From an uncultured Bacteroidales bacterium (GTDB lineage Bacteria > Bacteroidota > Bacteroidia > Bacteroidales > P3), in the NCBI GenBank assembly GCA_937886715.1, contig CAKZZD010000016.1, positions 62,001 to 126,000 on the forward strand: 64,000 nucleotides of DNA, read 5' to 3'. A program made the position numbers and the translations under genes. Below, one piece after another: positions 18,801 to 27,655 of the stretch (its first letter is position 1; each line of letters opens with the position of its first letter). Below the pieces are notes generated by a model. It saw nothing but the letters and a program-made list of their open reading frames with translations. It did not search any database and was not told the DNA's origin.

Positions 18801-19039
18801 TTAACGAGGTAAGCATCCATGCCACCGACAGCGTGCGTGTGGGGATTGCCCCGACCGGAGAGGACAATGTGCGAGTGTATGTGCGCGAAAAGAGAGTGGT
18901 GGTGGAAGGCGCTGACGGCATGAGAGTGAACGTCTTCGACATAATGGGGCGCACCATCAACCCTAACAAGCCTCTGCACGCTGGAGTCTATATCGTGAGA
19001 ATCGGTATGACAACCACCCGCAAAGTGCTGATATACTAA
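15893..19039 (+). CDS. T9SS-sorted multidomain surface/secreted protein
   Basis: A 1048-residue protein with a Sec signal peptide (MKYILLFALMGFMGSAVWG), which places the start at 15893. By eye the layout is: choice-of-anchor-J/cleaved-adhesin-like domain (~20-210), fibronectin-III-like (~210-300, SVYIHWAPSGEES), second J-like (~300-460, PFSEDFNNVVNGQLP), PKD-like (~460-550), third J-like (~555-715, MPFDEDFENGADCW), second PKD-like (~715-820), fourth J-like (~825-975, FPYTESFDAGSVGAGCW). The end (~980-1048) is a T9SS type-A sorting signal (VNVFDIMGRT ... AGVYIVRIG ... RKVLIY). Cleavage and glycolipid anchoring on the cell surface are expected. The ligand is unknown. Confidence 0.88.
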   Translation: MKYILLFALMGFMGSAVWGQNPVVYSTSFEVGDDTAWTFYGGPNRWHIGTAVADSGSRSLYISNDGGATNAYTNTTATCAWAVKSLTLGGGMYRCSFRWRAAGESMFDYLRVALVPDTVVPDTTMITSWQSARDFAENLPEGWICLSLRTGNNTCFMSSSSSSTTPPFTTVETDFIADSGNWKLVCIWVNDPSYGTNPPASVDNIVLQKFGCQPVASVTARVVGYDSVYIHWAPSGEESSWLVTLNDSIVATVTDTTYGINQLAMLTDYTFGIRALCTGGDTTETVSVTVHTGGFVPLPFSEDFNNVVNGQLPTEWIGFEENPNHYSNTLPSVQQQELNLYNTLRYPIVALTPLLQGPANRWRIQFDVWMQSSPTHTEFPTFGPFEVMLVSDTNHIESADTLMTVPGGTNAGWHTYTFATDTLTTYGGPAWLLFRWRGNYCRLKLDNLIIQPLTDSLPHVLVSGPTTVLPEDTNFFAVVHDDFYVGGQPHATVVWHSSMVQAGLASMNAYGDTLSVVYTIGGADTLTAVASNVWGSDTVQHIVEITPCAHVTMPFDEDFENGADCWKSISNDGNPLSTWNISNMFVDWGGSHTIASSFASGWERDAWLVTPAIEIPAGTQGATLSFQRLMVTNIPPADYPSPILEVLVSTHGRQSVNNFTDTLYRVAEDYSDAFRRTDLDLDAYAGQTIWIAFRHISHCGRGIIWLDDVSVRSDLPPVVQVSAPSGYERTVAAQTGVEHPVHLGDAVTLNADLLFGNNIDVTYTWHSAMVDKGEASMIPDSNILTINYLTEGVDTITVVADNHFGLDTAATPVTVINCTAITEFPYTESFDAGSVGAGCWQVFNPDTAGFVSVEIYEQDFLWSWCTDSSDMSSLWAVSPQIILPDNNVVYELSWSAAQSNPPYSVLLSPAGCDETVCFTTLLYTDTVDASNDDYFRQHSLMLGDYAGQPVRIAFMVTEGSSDYNSLTIALNEVSIHATDSVRVGIAPTGEDNVRVYVREKRVVVEGADGMRVNVFDIMGRTINPNKPLHAGVYIVRIGMTTTRKVLIY

Positions 19040-19065
19040 AATGAAACTTAAAACGTTATGACAAC

Positions 19066-20418
19066 ATGAAAACCGCAATCAAATTAATCCCCTTGCTGGC
19101 CGCTGTGCTCTGTCTAGCCGCCTGCGAGCCCACCGACAAAGGACGCACACGCGACATCACCTATACCATCGCGCCCGCCGCATCTGCCATCGACAACGCC
19201 ACGACTACCACAATCCACCTCGAGACCGAGGCCGAATGGCAGGCCCTGCTCGACCGCTTCTGCGACTGGGCCGAGGATGGCAGTACCATCACCTTCTACA
19301 ACGCCAACCATATGGCTACCAAGAGTGCCACCAAGGACGCCACCACCTTCAGCACCACCGACCGCGAGGCCATGAAGCACTGGATGGCGCAGATGGAGGA
19401 CGAGGGTAAGACCGTCACCGTGACCTACGACCCCGCCACTGGCACCTGGAACGGCACCGCCTACGCCATAGCGCCACAACCCCAGAAAGACGACTGCTAC
19501 ACAGGGGTACTCGTCTCGGTGGGCAATCCTGCAATGGACAGAATCGTGCCGCCAGGACTAGTGGCCGCACTGCGCATCAGCGACGACAGCACCATGATTA
19601 TCGCCATGGACGGTCAATGGTTTTGGAATGGGCTGGTGCTGGACGGCGTAACCTACAGCGACGGCGACACCGTGACCCTATGCGGCACTGTGCTGACCAC
19701 GCAAGACTACTACGGCAACGAATTCTTCGTCCTCGAACTGGGTGAAGCGGCTAGTCCCGACCCTGTACCTTTCGGCATGACCTATGTCTGCGACCGCTGG
19801 CCTGACTACATCGCCCTCATCACCATCGACCCCGTCTCTAACCGCTGCTACGGCACGTGGGCCATCGACCACGGTTGGTCACTCTACGGACTGCCGTGGG
19901 GCATCTGCTCCTACACCTTCACGGGCTATACCTGTCTGGAATGCCCACAGGAGTACCACTTCACCAACATCTACTGGAACGGTATCGATGTTAGCGGGAC
20001 AAGCCAACTGCACGGCGATACGATGCATATGGAATACGGCGGCATGATTCCTCAGTGCAACACCTGCATCGGCGTGTTTGACATGGTGCGCAGCTCACAG
20101 TACGAAACCTGGGTGAGCACCAACAACGGATACGATGTGGTGATGCACATCGACCGTGCGAACCGCGTGGCTGTGGCCTCGACCCCGGCAAACTACATCA
20201 ACACCATTGTCGACTTCCCGCAGGGACGTTTCCACTACGAGGACGACGAGTACGGCAACAGGCAGACCTACCTCGGCGTCTACCCGCCGGTGCTCGATAC
20301 CACACCCCTTTATGGCAACGCCTACAATATACTGCAAGTCAGCCCCACTCAGGAGGAATGGCACCTGATATGCGACTGCGACAACCCGCCCACATTTGTC
20401 TTCAACCGCGTCGACTGA
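19066..20418 (+). CDS. Modular lipoprotein 3 of three
   Basis: A 450-residue lipoprotein (lipobox CLAAC) with the shared N-terminal module (TEAEWQALLDRFCDWAEDG, STTDREAMKHWMAQMEDEG, TYDPATGTWNGTAYA). Its long C-terminal part is unlike the other two. It may contain an OB-like strand set (VTYSDGDTVTLCGTVLTT), then a Cys-rich, aromatic-rich region with CLECPQEYHF and IPQCNTCIGVFDM, and it ends in PTFVFNRVD. No family is recognised. It is the last gene before the strong terminator at 20443. Confidence 0.84.
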   Translation: MKTAIKLIPLLAAVLCLAACEPTDKGRTRDITYTIAPAASAIDNATTTTIHLETEAEWQALLDRFCDWAEDGSTITFYNANHMATKSATKDATTFSTTDREAMKHWMAQMEDEGKTVTVTYDPATGTWNGTAYAIAPQPQKDDCYTGVLVSVGNPAMDRIVPPGLVAALRISDDSTMIIAMDGQWFWNGLVLDGVTYSDGDTVTLCGTVLTTQDYYGNEFFVLELGEAASPDPVPFGMTYVCDRWPDYIALITIDPVSNRCYGTWAIDHGWSLYGLPWGICSYTFTGYTCLECPQEYHFTNIYWNGIDVSGTSQLHGDTMHMEYGGMIPQCNTCIGVFDMVRSSQYETWVSTNNGYDVVMHIDRANRVAVASTPANYINTIVDFPQGRFHYEDDEYGNRQTYLGVYPPVLDTTPLYGNAYNILQVSPTQEEWHLICDCDNPPTFVFNRVD

Positions 20419-20442
20419 AAACTTTAAAATAGCAAACCTACA

Positions 20443-20489
20443 GCCAGCCTGCCCCCCCCCAAAAAAACGGCAGGCTGGCGTTTTTTTTT
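20443..20489 (+). terminator. Intrinsic terminator ending the surface locus
   Basis: An 11-base perfect stem (GCCAGCCTGCC at 20443-20453 with its complement at 20469-20479) is followed by G and nine T residues. It closes the transcription unit that starts with the sigma factor. Confidence 0.93.
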
Positions 20490-20775
20490 CGTTTATCGAG
20501 CAGGGACGGAAAACAATACGCTCGCAAACAGCCAATTACAAAAACCGAATCAATTTTTGAAAAAAGTCCGAAAAACGGCCGAAAAAGGAAATTTGTAACC
20601 TACTATAAATCAACAGTAAAGAACCACCTCCTCTTACTCCTCTCCTACTCCTCCCTTTACCCTCGATTGAAAAAGTAAATTGTTGGGGGGGATGGAAGGT
20701 AAAAAGAAAGGCAGGTGTAGTGCAAGGTTGGATGACTCTTTGACACCGGTTTTGGCGGTCGCCGGGAGGTAGTGA

Positions 20776-20814
20776 ACTGCCACCGGGACTGACAAAGTGT
20801 CAGCCGGTGGCAGT
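20776..20814 (+). other. Two-tier hairpin in the groES leader
   Basis: Outer arms ACTGCCACCG (20776-20785) and CGGTGGCAGT (20805-20814) enclose an inner stem CTGACA/TGTCAG (20789-20794 with 20798-20803). There is no T run after it, so it is more likely an RNA structure or protein site in the groES upstream region than a terminator. The wider gap 20490-20937 has no gene. I found no CIRCE operator and no clear TAnnTTTG promoter in it. Confidence 0.6.
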
Positions 20815-20860
20815 CGCTGGCAGTTTTCTGGGGGGTTGGCACGGATGTTGATTATTCTCT

Positions 20861-20905
20861 GTCGGACACGTCCGACGGGTCAGTCCAGTCAGACCAATCC
20901 GACAA
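20861..20905. repeat. 9-base tandem repeat GTCNGACNN, five units
   Basis: Units read GTCGGACAC, GTCCGACGG, GTCAGTCCA, GTCAGACCA, ATCCGACAA. The first 16 bases also form a palindrome (GTCGGA-CACG-TCCGAC). The same 9-base pattern occurs three times at 46085-46111 inside the end of nqrC. It ends about 30 bases before the groES start codon. Confidence 0.7.
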
Positions 20906-20937
20906 CAACGAAGTAAAACAAAAAAAACATAACAGTT

Positions 20938-21210
20938 ATGACAAACATCAAACCTTTAGCAGACCGAGTCCTCGTGCGTCCCGCCGAGGCTGAACAGAAG
21001 ACCGCCAGCGGCATCATCATCCCCGACACCGCCAAGGAGAAACCGCAGCGCGGCGAAGTCCTCGCCGTGGGCAAGGGCACCAAAGACCATGAGATGACCG
21101 TGAAGGTGGGCGACCAAGTCCTCTACGGCAAGTACAGCGGCACCGAGATCGAGATTGACGGCGAGAAGCTGATGATCATGAAAGAAAGCGATATCTACGC
21201 GATTATCTAA
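20938..21210 (+). CDS. groES: Co-chaperonin GroES
   Basis: A 90-residue GroES: starts TNIKPLADRVLVRPAEAEQK, has the mobile loop KTASGIIIPDTAKEKPQ, and ends DIYAII. It forms the heptameric lid of GroEL. groEL follows after 93 bases, with a short repeat-rich spacer. The leader upstream is long and structured (hairpin and 9-base repeats), unlike the short AT-rich leaders of most genes here. Confidence 0.98.
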   Translation: MTNIKPLADRVLVRPAEAEQKTASGIIIPDTAKEKPQRGEVLAVGKGTKDHEMTVKVGDQVLYGKYSGTEIEIDGEKLMIMKESDIYAII

Positions 21211-21260
21211 TGCATTAATGCGTAAATTCGCAAATGCGTAAGTGCTGCCGCGTCAGCCAC

Positions 21261-21296
21261 TAACGCAATAACACAATAACACAATAACACAATAAT
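21261..21296 (+). repeat. AT-rich 8-base repeats just before groEL
   Basis: AACGCAAT followed by three AATAACAC units lie directly upstream of the groEL ATG. The 21211-21240 part of the spacer has the related sequence in the opposite direction (GCATTAATGCGTAA). A possible stem pairs GCGTAAGTG (near 21236) with CACTAACGC (near 21258). Related strings precede nqrE (48068-48104) and frdA (52453-52476). Confidence 0.6.
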
Positions 21297-21303
21297 TAAA
21301 GTT

Positions 21304-22938
<1,635 letters not shown>

Positions 22939-22980
22939 GACTCTACTATCCCTACAGGCATTCAGCCTGCATAATAAGAA

Positions 22981-23008
22981 AAGGGTGTCCGATGGGGCAC
23001 CCTTTTTT
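22981..23008 (+). terminator. Intrinsic terminator after groEL
   Basis: Stem AAGGGTG (22981-22987) with CACCCTT (22998-23004), loop of about ten bases, followed by a run of six T residues. Confidence 0.88.
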
Positions 23009-23077
23009 ATTATTACTTTCAATTTCAGAATATCCGCCGACAGCATCCCAACTGCACTTGCATTTACAAGTACACAA

Positions 23078-23113
23078 AACCCGGGGGAGCATCCGCGGAT
23101 GCTCCCCCGGGTT
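23078..23113 (-). terminator. 36-base perfect palindrome, likely terminator of glsB
   Basis: Bases 23078-23095 are exactly complementary to 23096-23113 (AACCCGGGGGAGCATCCG and its complement). Read on the minus strand, downstream of the glsB stop at 23170, the stem is followed by TTTTGTG, a modest T run. No T run is seen on the plus strand. An additional small hairpin (GCTGC/GCAGC) lies near 23120-23135. Confidence 0.65.
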
Positions 23114-23169
23114 GGATTACCGCTGCTTTGCGGCAGCTTTACACTAAACGGCCTTCGTCGCCAATGGGA

Positions 23170-23415
23170 TTATTTCTTCTTGAACAGAGAAACCACCCAC
23201 AGCAGGACGACAGCACCGATAACGGCGGTCACGATCTGGCCGAGAATGGTCGATCCCCAGTTGACGCCGAGCCACGACAGCAGGTTGCCGCCGATGAATC
23301 CGCCAAGGATACCCACAATAAGGTTGACGATGAAACCAAATCCGGCGCCTTTCATAAGGCGGCCAGCAAGGAAGCCAGCAAGGGCTCCGATAAGAATGGT
23401 GATAATGATACCCAT
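23170..23415 (-). CDS. GlsB/YeaQ/YmgE family membrane protein
   Basis: An 81-residue, very hydrophobic protein with three predicted transmembrane helices and the Gly-rich family pattern (GALAGFLAGRLMKGAGFG, LIVGILGGFIGGNLL). It ends in FKKK. These small 'transglycosylase-associated' proteins are linked to stress responses, but their mechanism is unknown. I start at 23415, where MGIIITILIG matches the family; the frame is open further upstream without a credible start. galE lies upstream on the same strand. Confidence 0.88.
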   Translation of the reverse strand: MGIIITILIGALAGFLAGRLMKGAGFGFIVNLIVGILGGFIGGNLLSWLGVNWGSTILGQIVTAVIGAVVLLWVVSLFKKK

Positions 23416-23514
23416 AATGTTGAGTTTTTGTTGGTTGTTTAACTTACGTCTTTTATAACGGCAACAACGGCATTTTATTGTCCACGTCACCCATTTTATC
23501 CTATTCCGCCGGCA

Positions 23515-24543
23515 TCAATAGCCTTCGGGGTTCATGCTCTGCCACCGCCAGCTGTCGCGCACCATATCGTCCAGTCCCAGTCTGGCCTGCCAACCCAGTT
23601 CAGCGCGAGCCTTTCCGGGGTCGCAGTAGCAGGTGGCGATGTCGCCTGCACGGCGCGGCTTGATGCTGTACGGCACATTCACTCCATTCACGCGCATGAA
23701 GGCGTTGACCATGTCGAGCACACTATAGCCGTGGCCGGTGCCGATATTGTAGATATGGGCGCCGTCAACCCCATGCCGGAACGTCGGCTCGAAGCATTGC
23801 AGCGCGCTGACATGCGCCGCCGCCAGGTCGCACACATGGATATAGTCACGCACTCCTGTGCCGTCGGGTGTGGGATAGTCGTTGCCGAACACGCCCAGCT
23901 CCTTACGCTTGCCGATGGCCGTCTGCGTGATATACGGCATCAGGTTGTTCGGTATGCCGTTGGGATTCTCGCCTATTCGGCCGCTGGGGTGCGCTCCCAC
24001 GGGATTGAAATAGCGCAGCAGCACCACCTTCCACTCGGCATCGGCCCTGCGGATATCCATCAGCACCTGCTCCAGCATGCTCTTCGTCCAGCCATAGGGA
24101 TTGGTGCACTGTCCCTTGGGACAACGCTCGGTGATAGGGATCTCTGCTGGATCACCATACACAGTGGCGCTCGAGCTGAAGATGATATTCTTGCAGCCGT
24201 GACGGCGCATCACATCGATCAGCACCAGTGTGCCGCCGATATTGTTCTCGTAGTATTCCCAGGGCTTTTCTACGCTCTCACCCACAGCCTTGAGACCGGC
24301 AAAGTGGATGCACGCGTCGAAATGCTGACTGGCAAAAATACGTTCCAGCCCCTCGCGGTCGCGAATGTCGGTCTGGTGAAACGGGATCTCTCCCACCTCC
24401 AGAATTTCCGCCACACGCTGCAGCGCCACAGGGTTGCTGTTGCTCAGATTGTCGACCACCGTAGCCGCATGACCGGCACGGTAAAGTTCTATCAGTGTGT
24501 GCGTGCCGATAAAACCGGCGCCGCCTGTAACCAGTATGTTCAT
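23515..24543 (-). CDS. galE: UDP-glucose 4-epimerase
   Basis: A 342-residue short-chain dehydrogenase that interconverts UDP-glucose and UDP-galactose. The N-terminal NAD site is VTGGAGFIGTHT, the catalytic SSSATVYG and the YGWTKSMLE (YxxxK) are present, and the C-terminal RRAGDIATCYCDPGKA is typical of GalE. The start at 24543 puts the Rossmann motif at the N-terminus; an in-frame ATG 24 bases upstream is less likely. It is divergent from nfo across a 235-base gap that holds the nfo promoter element. Confidence 0.96.
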   Translation of the reverse strand: MNILVTGGAGFIGTHTLIELYRAGHAATVVDNLSNSNPVALQRVAEILEVGEIPFHQTDIRDREGLERIFASQHFDACIHFAGLKAVGESVEKPWEYYENNIGGTLVLIDVMRRHGCKNIIFSSSATVYGDPAEIPITERCPKGQCTNPYGWTKSMLEQVLMDIRRADAEWKVVLLRYFNPVGAHPSGRIGENPNGIPNNLMPYITQTAIGKRKELGVFGNDYPTPDGTGVRDYIHVCDLAAAHVSALQCFEPTFRHGVDGAHIYNIGTGHGYSVLDMVNAFMRVNGVNVPYSIKPRRAGDIATCYCDPGKARAELGWQARLGLDDMVRDSWRWQSMNPEGY

Positions 24544-24703
24544 CTCTCTGATGCTGTTCGTTTTCAATCAAAAAGTCTTTCCATTAACGCATCGCAGCCG
24601 TTTTTATTGCATCTCCGCGGCCGTTTTTATCTTACAGGGCGCCTTTTCTCCTCTCGTCGCCTGCTCACCTGTTTTTTTATTTCTCCGTGTGACGGAAAAT
24701 GTG

Positions 24704-24711
24704 TATTTTTG
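24704..24711 (+). promoter_or_regulatory. -7 element of nfo promoter
   Basis: TATTTTTG followed by GCAGTCACAA matches the Bacteroidota -7 consensus TAnnTTTG, 67 bases before the nfo ATG. I do not see a good TTG at -33, so the promoter may be weak or activator-dependent. The rest of the 24544-24778 gap shows two imperfect direct copies of CGCGGCCGTTTTTAT-like sequence (near 24594 and 24618) and nothing else. Confidence 0.55.
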
Positions 24712-24778
24712 CAGTCACAACCGTTCAGCCGTCGCTGACCGCATTGATTTGGTAAACAAATAAAACAGAGACACCTCT

Positions 24779-25618
24779 ATGACGAAATACATCGGCGCTC
24801 ACGTGAGCGCATCGGGCGGCGTGGGCAACGCCATTCTCAACGCCGAAGCCATCGGCGCCAACGCCTTTGCCCTCTTCACCCGCAACCAGCGCAGCTGGGT
24901 CAGCAAACCCCTGCCGCAACTCGAGATCGACGGTTTCCGAGCCCTGCTCCTCGACCGCGGCTTCCGTCCCGACATGGTGCTGCCGCACGACAGCTACCTC
25001 ATCAACCTCGGCTCGCCCGACGAGGAGACCCTTCAGAAAAGTCGCGCCGCCTTCCTCGACGAGATGTCGCGCGCGCAGCAGCTCGGCCTCACCATGCTCA
25101 ACTTCCACCCCGGCAGCCACCTCAACCGGATCAGCGAGGAACAATGCCTCGACCAGATCGCCAGCGAGATCAACCTGGCCCTCAGCAAGACCGAAGGGGT
25201 AACGGCCGTGATAGAGAACACCGCCGGGCAGGGCACCAATCTCGGCTGGCGCTTTGAGCACATCGCACGCATCATCGACGGCGTCGACGACAAATCCCGT
25301 GTCGGTGTCTGCATCGACACCTGCCACACCCTCGCCGCCGGCTACGACCTCTCGACTGAGATGGGCTACCAGTTCACCATGGACGAGTTCGAGCGCGTGG
25401 TGGGATTCAAGTACCTGCGCGCCGTGCATCTCAACGACAGCAAGAAAGGCGCCGGCAGCCATGTGGACCGCCACGAGGTGCTGGGCGAGGGCATGATGGG
25501 CAAGGACTTCTTCGCCCGCCTGATGCACGACCCGCGCTTCGACGACATGCCCATCATCCTCGAGACCCCCGACCCCATGCGCTGGGCCGACGAGATAAAA
25601 TGGCTCCGCAGCCTATGA
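24779..25618 (+). CDS. nfo: Deoxyribonuclease IV (AP endonuclease)
   Basis: A 279-residue zinc-dependent endonuclease IV that cuts 5' of abasic sites in base-excision repair. The TIM-barrel signatures are YIGAHVSASGGV, LNFHPGSHL, VIENTAGQGTNLG, GVCIDTCHTLAAGYD and HLNDSKKGAGSHVDRHE, which hold the metal-binding His/Glu/Asp residues. Length is standard. Its stop codon overlaps the ATG of the following lipoprotein gene. Confidence 0.97.
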   Translation: MTKYIGAHVSASGGVGNAILNAEAIGANAFALFTRNQRSWVSKPLPQLEIDGFRALLLDRGFRPDMVLPHDSYLINLGSPDEETLQKSRAAFLDEMSRAQQLGLTMLNFHPGSHLNRISEEQCLDQIASEINLALSKTEGVTAVIENTAGQGTNLGWRFEHIARIIDGVDDKSRVGVCIDTCHTLAAGYDLSTEMGYQFTMDEFERVVGFKYLRAVHLNDSKKGAGSHVDRHEVLGEGMMGKDFFARLMHDPRFDDMPIILETPDPMRWADEIKWLRSL

Positions 25619-26238
25619 AGGCCCGTCACCTTCTCTTGACAGCCACCCTGCTACTCGCCGCCTGTGGCACACACCACGAGACCCACAGCCTCGACACCAC
25701 ACTGACGCCAACAGAAGACAGTATTGCGCTTGATGTATGCTCCGACTGGCGCATGCGCAACATCATGTCCGTATGGGTGGACTCCACAGGTGGCCTCAGC
25801 CTCAACCACGATGTCTTCAACACTCCACTGCCGCCTCCTCCGCCGGGAGAGGAATATGAATACGTGGATAACCGTGTGCCCACCGACCTTGACCAGCTGC
25901 GCGAGCAGGTGAGACGTTTCCTCGCCAACAGCGACAACACCAACGACCTGCCTGAGAGGCGCATAGAAGACATCCCTCAGTTGGGCGAACGTCCCATCAG
26001 CATGGGGCTTGTGGTGCTGCACACCCTGGAGGGTGCCCCTAAGGCAACCGTTGACAGTGTGCGACACGAGATTGCCGCTGCCATCATCGAGCTGCGCGAC
26101 TCCCTCTCGCAACAACTCTTCGGCCTCCGCTACGGCGACCTCCCCTCCGACAAGGCCGCCGCCATTCGTGCCGCCATACCGACATCGGTATACTATTCCA
26201 CCATCAACCGTTTCTATAGAATTGCCAGCGATAACTAA
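25615..26238 (+). CDS. Hypothetical lipoprotein, possibly ExbD-related C-terminus
   Basis: A 207-residue lipoprotein (lipobox LLAAC) that overlaps the nfo stop by ATGA, which sets the start at 25615. The mature protein starts with a segment about wild-type ExbD-like length, then PLPPPPPGEEYEY and a helical region. The stretch IELRDSLSQQLFGLRYGDLP followed by SDKAAAIRAAIP resembles the C-terminal region of Bacteroidota ExbD proteins (ELRD...L..K.FG). The ExbD membrane helix is replaced by a lipid anchor. This similarity is by eye only; otherwise the family is unknown. Confidence 0.75.
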   Translation: MKARHLLLTATLLLAACGTHHETHSLDTTLTPTEDSIALDVCSDWRMRNIMSVWVDSTGGLSLNHDVFNTPLPPPPPGEEYEYVDNRVPTDLDQLREQVRRFLANSDNTNDLPERRIEDIPQLGERPISMGLVVLHTLEGAPKATVDSVRHEIAAAIIELRDSLSQQLFGLRYGDLPSDKAAAIRAAIPTSVYYSTINRFYRIASDN

Positions 26239-26272
26239 CGTCGACATCGAAATATAAAACAACAGAAAAAAA

Positions 26273-27112
26273 ATGAAATACTACATTGTAGACGCTTTCA
26301 CAGACAAGCCGTTTGGCGGCAACACCGCAGGTGTGGTGCTGCTGGAAAACGACACCTTTCCCACCGACAACCAGATGCAGGCCATTGCCGCCGAGCTGCG
26401 CTACTCGGAGACGGCCTTTGTCCGCCTCGACGGCGATAGCCGCTACACGGTGCGCTACTTCACCCCCAAAGGCGAGGTGGAGCTCTGCGGACACGCCACC
26501 ATCGCCACTTTTTCCCTGCTACACCAGCTGGGCATGGCCTCTGGCCCCTGCCGATGCAAAACCTTGGCGGGAGACCTCGAAGTGGAGGCCGCGACGAGGG
26601 TGATGATGCAAATGGCCACGCCACGCATCGTCGGCACCCTTGGCGAGGAGGACACCGCTGAGGTCTACCGTGCCGTGGGCTTGCCTGGCTACCGCCCCAC
26701 CCTGCCCGTGCAGATAGCCTATTCGGGCCTTGCCGACGTGATGCTGTCCATTCCCTCCGTCGAAGTCCTAAACACCCTGCAGCCCGACATGGAGGCCGTC
26801 AGCGCATTGACCCGACGGCTCGATGCCGTCAGCATCCATCCTTTCGTCCTCGCGGATGACGACCACACCGCCCACGTGCGCGACTTCGCCCCCGCCTACG
26901 GAGTGCCCGAAGAAAGTGCTACCGGCACTGCCAACGCCGCCCTCACCCATTACCTGGCCACCAACGGTTTCATCCAACCCGGCGACCACTCGTTCCTACA
27001 AGGCGAGGCCATGGGCCGTCCCTCTGTCGTAGCCACACAGTTGGCTCCCGACAGCGGCATCCGCGTCGGCGGCACGGCCGCCATCGTGGCCGAGGGAAAA
27101 CTTTTTGTCTGA
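26273..27112 (+). CDS. PhzF-family isomerase/epimerase
   Basis: A 279-residue protein of the PhzF (phenazine biosynthesis-like) family. Hallmarks are the N-terminal VDAFTDKPFGGNTAGVVLL, the catalytic Glu in LRYSETAFV, the second-half FTPKGEVELCGHATIA and the late GVPEESATGTANAAL. Family members are diaminopimelate-epimerase-fold isomerases. Most, as here, are not in phenazine gene clusters and have unknown substrates. A small AT-rich leader of 34 bases separates it from the preceding lipoprotein gene. Confidence 0.92.
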   Translation: MKYYIVDAFTDKPFGGNTAGVVLLENDTFPTDNQMQAIAAELRYSETAFVRLDGDSRYTVRYFTPKGEVELCGHATIATFSLLHQLGMASGPCRCKTLAGDLEVEAATRVMMQMATPRIVGTLGEEDTAEVYRAVGLPGYRPTLPVQIAYSGLADVMLSIPSVEVLNTLQPDMEAVSALTRRLDAVSIHPFVLADDDHTAHVRDFAPAYGVPEESATGTANAALTHYLATNGFIQPGDHSFLQGEAMGRPSVVATQLAPDSGIRVGGTAAIVAEGKLFV

Positions 27113-27157
27113 CGTGTAAGATTTCGGCCTCTTCTGCGACTACTATATAAACAGACA

Positions 27158-27655
27158 ACCCGTTGGCGTATTGAATGGCAATCAATTTGTGGAAAGACAA
27201 ATGAAAAAAAACTGCGTCTCTCATTGGAACTTACAAGGCAGTGGCAGCCATCAGCGGACGAAAAAGCATGCAACTGCTTGTCTTCCACCACCCAACACCC
27301 TACCAACCCCTACTGCGGTAGGAGTTGGTAGGGTGTTGGGTAGGAGTTGGGTAGGAGATGATAGGGAGAATATGCTGGAAGACAGCGGGTTGCAATGGTT
27401 GCTTTCGTGGGGGCATTTTTCTTGCCGAAACGGCGGGCGGAAGTGTGCCAAGGTGAGGAAGCTCGTCGAAACGGTGTTCTCGCAACTGTGCGACCAATAC
27501 ATGGTCATCCGCAACTATGCAAAACAAACCGACGGTCTGTTGGCCTGCATCATCGGCAAAATCAGTGCACTGTCCGTCGCACAAAACATCAATTACATAA
27601 ACAATCTGCCGATTGGCAGAGTCGAACATGCACTGGTTTAACTCCGCCAACGGGT
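27158..27655 (+). mobile_element. IS982-family remnant/MITE, copy 1
   Basis: A 498-base element. The ends are inverted repeats beginning ACCCGTTGGCG (left, 27158) and its complement (right, ending 27655). It is flanked by a perfect 9-base duplication, AAACAGACA, at 27149-27157 and 27656-27664. Its right third encodes the C-terminus of an IS982-type transposase (VETVFSQLCDQYMVIRNYAK ... IIGKISALSVAQ), starting near the catalytic Glu. The rest of the transposase is missing. The left part carries a perfect 17-base hairpin (27291-27307 with 27324-27340). It cannot move itself but could be mobilised by a full IS982. Its right duplication ends three bases before the start codon of the next gene. 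Confidence 0.88.

Noticed and set aside
21261..21296. AATAACAC repeats considered as a CRISPR-like or origin iteron array
   Set aside because: Units are too short and irregular, and no replication gene is near; they sit within an operon before groEL.
23078..23113. 36-base palindrome considered as a recombination or dimer-resolution site
   Set aside because: It is a simple perfect palindrome placed after the glsB gene with a modest T run on that strand, so a terminator is the simpler reading; no recombinase gene is nearby.
26273..27112. PhzF homologue considered as a sign of phenazine biosynthesis
   Set aside because: No other phz genes are present; most PhzF-family members are unrelated isomerases.
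27171..27641. A 156-codon open frame in the IS982 remnant considered as a gene
   Set aside because: Its first half is non-transposase element DNA and its second half is the C-terminal fragment of an IS982 transposase; it lies entirely between the element's inverted ends.
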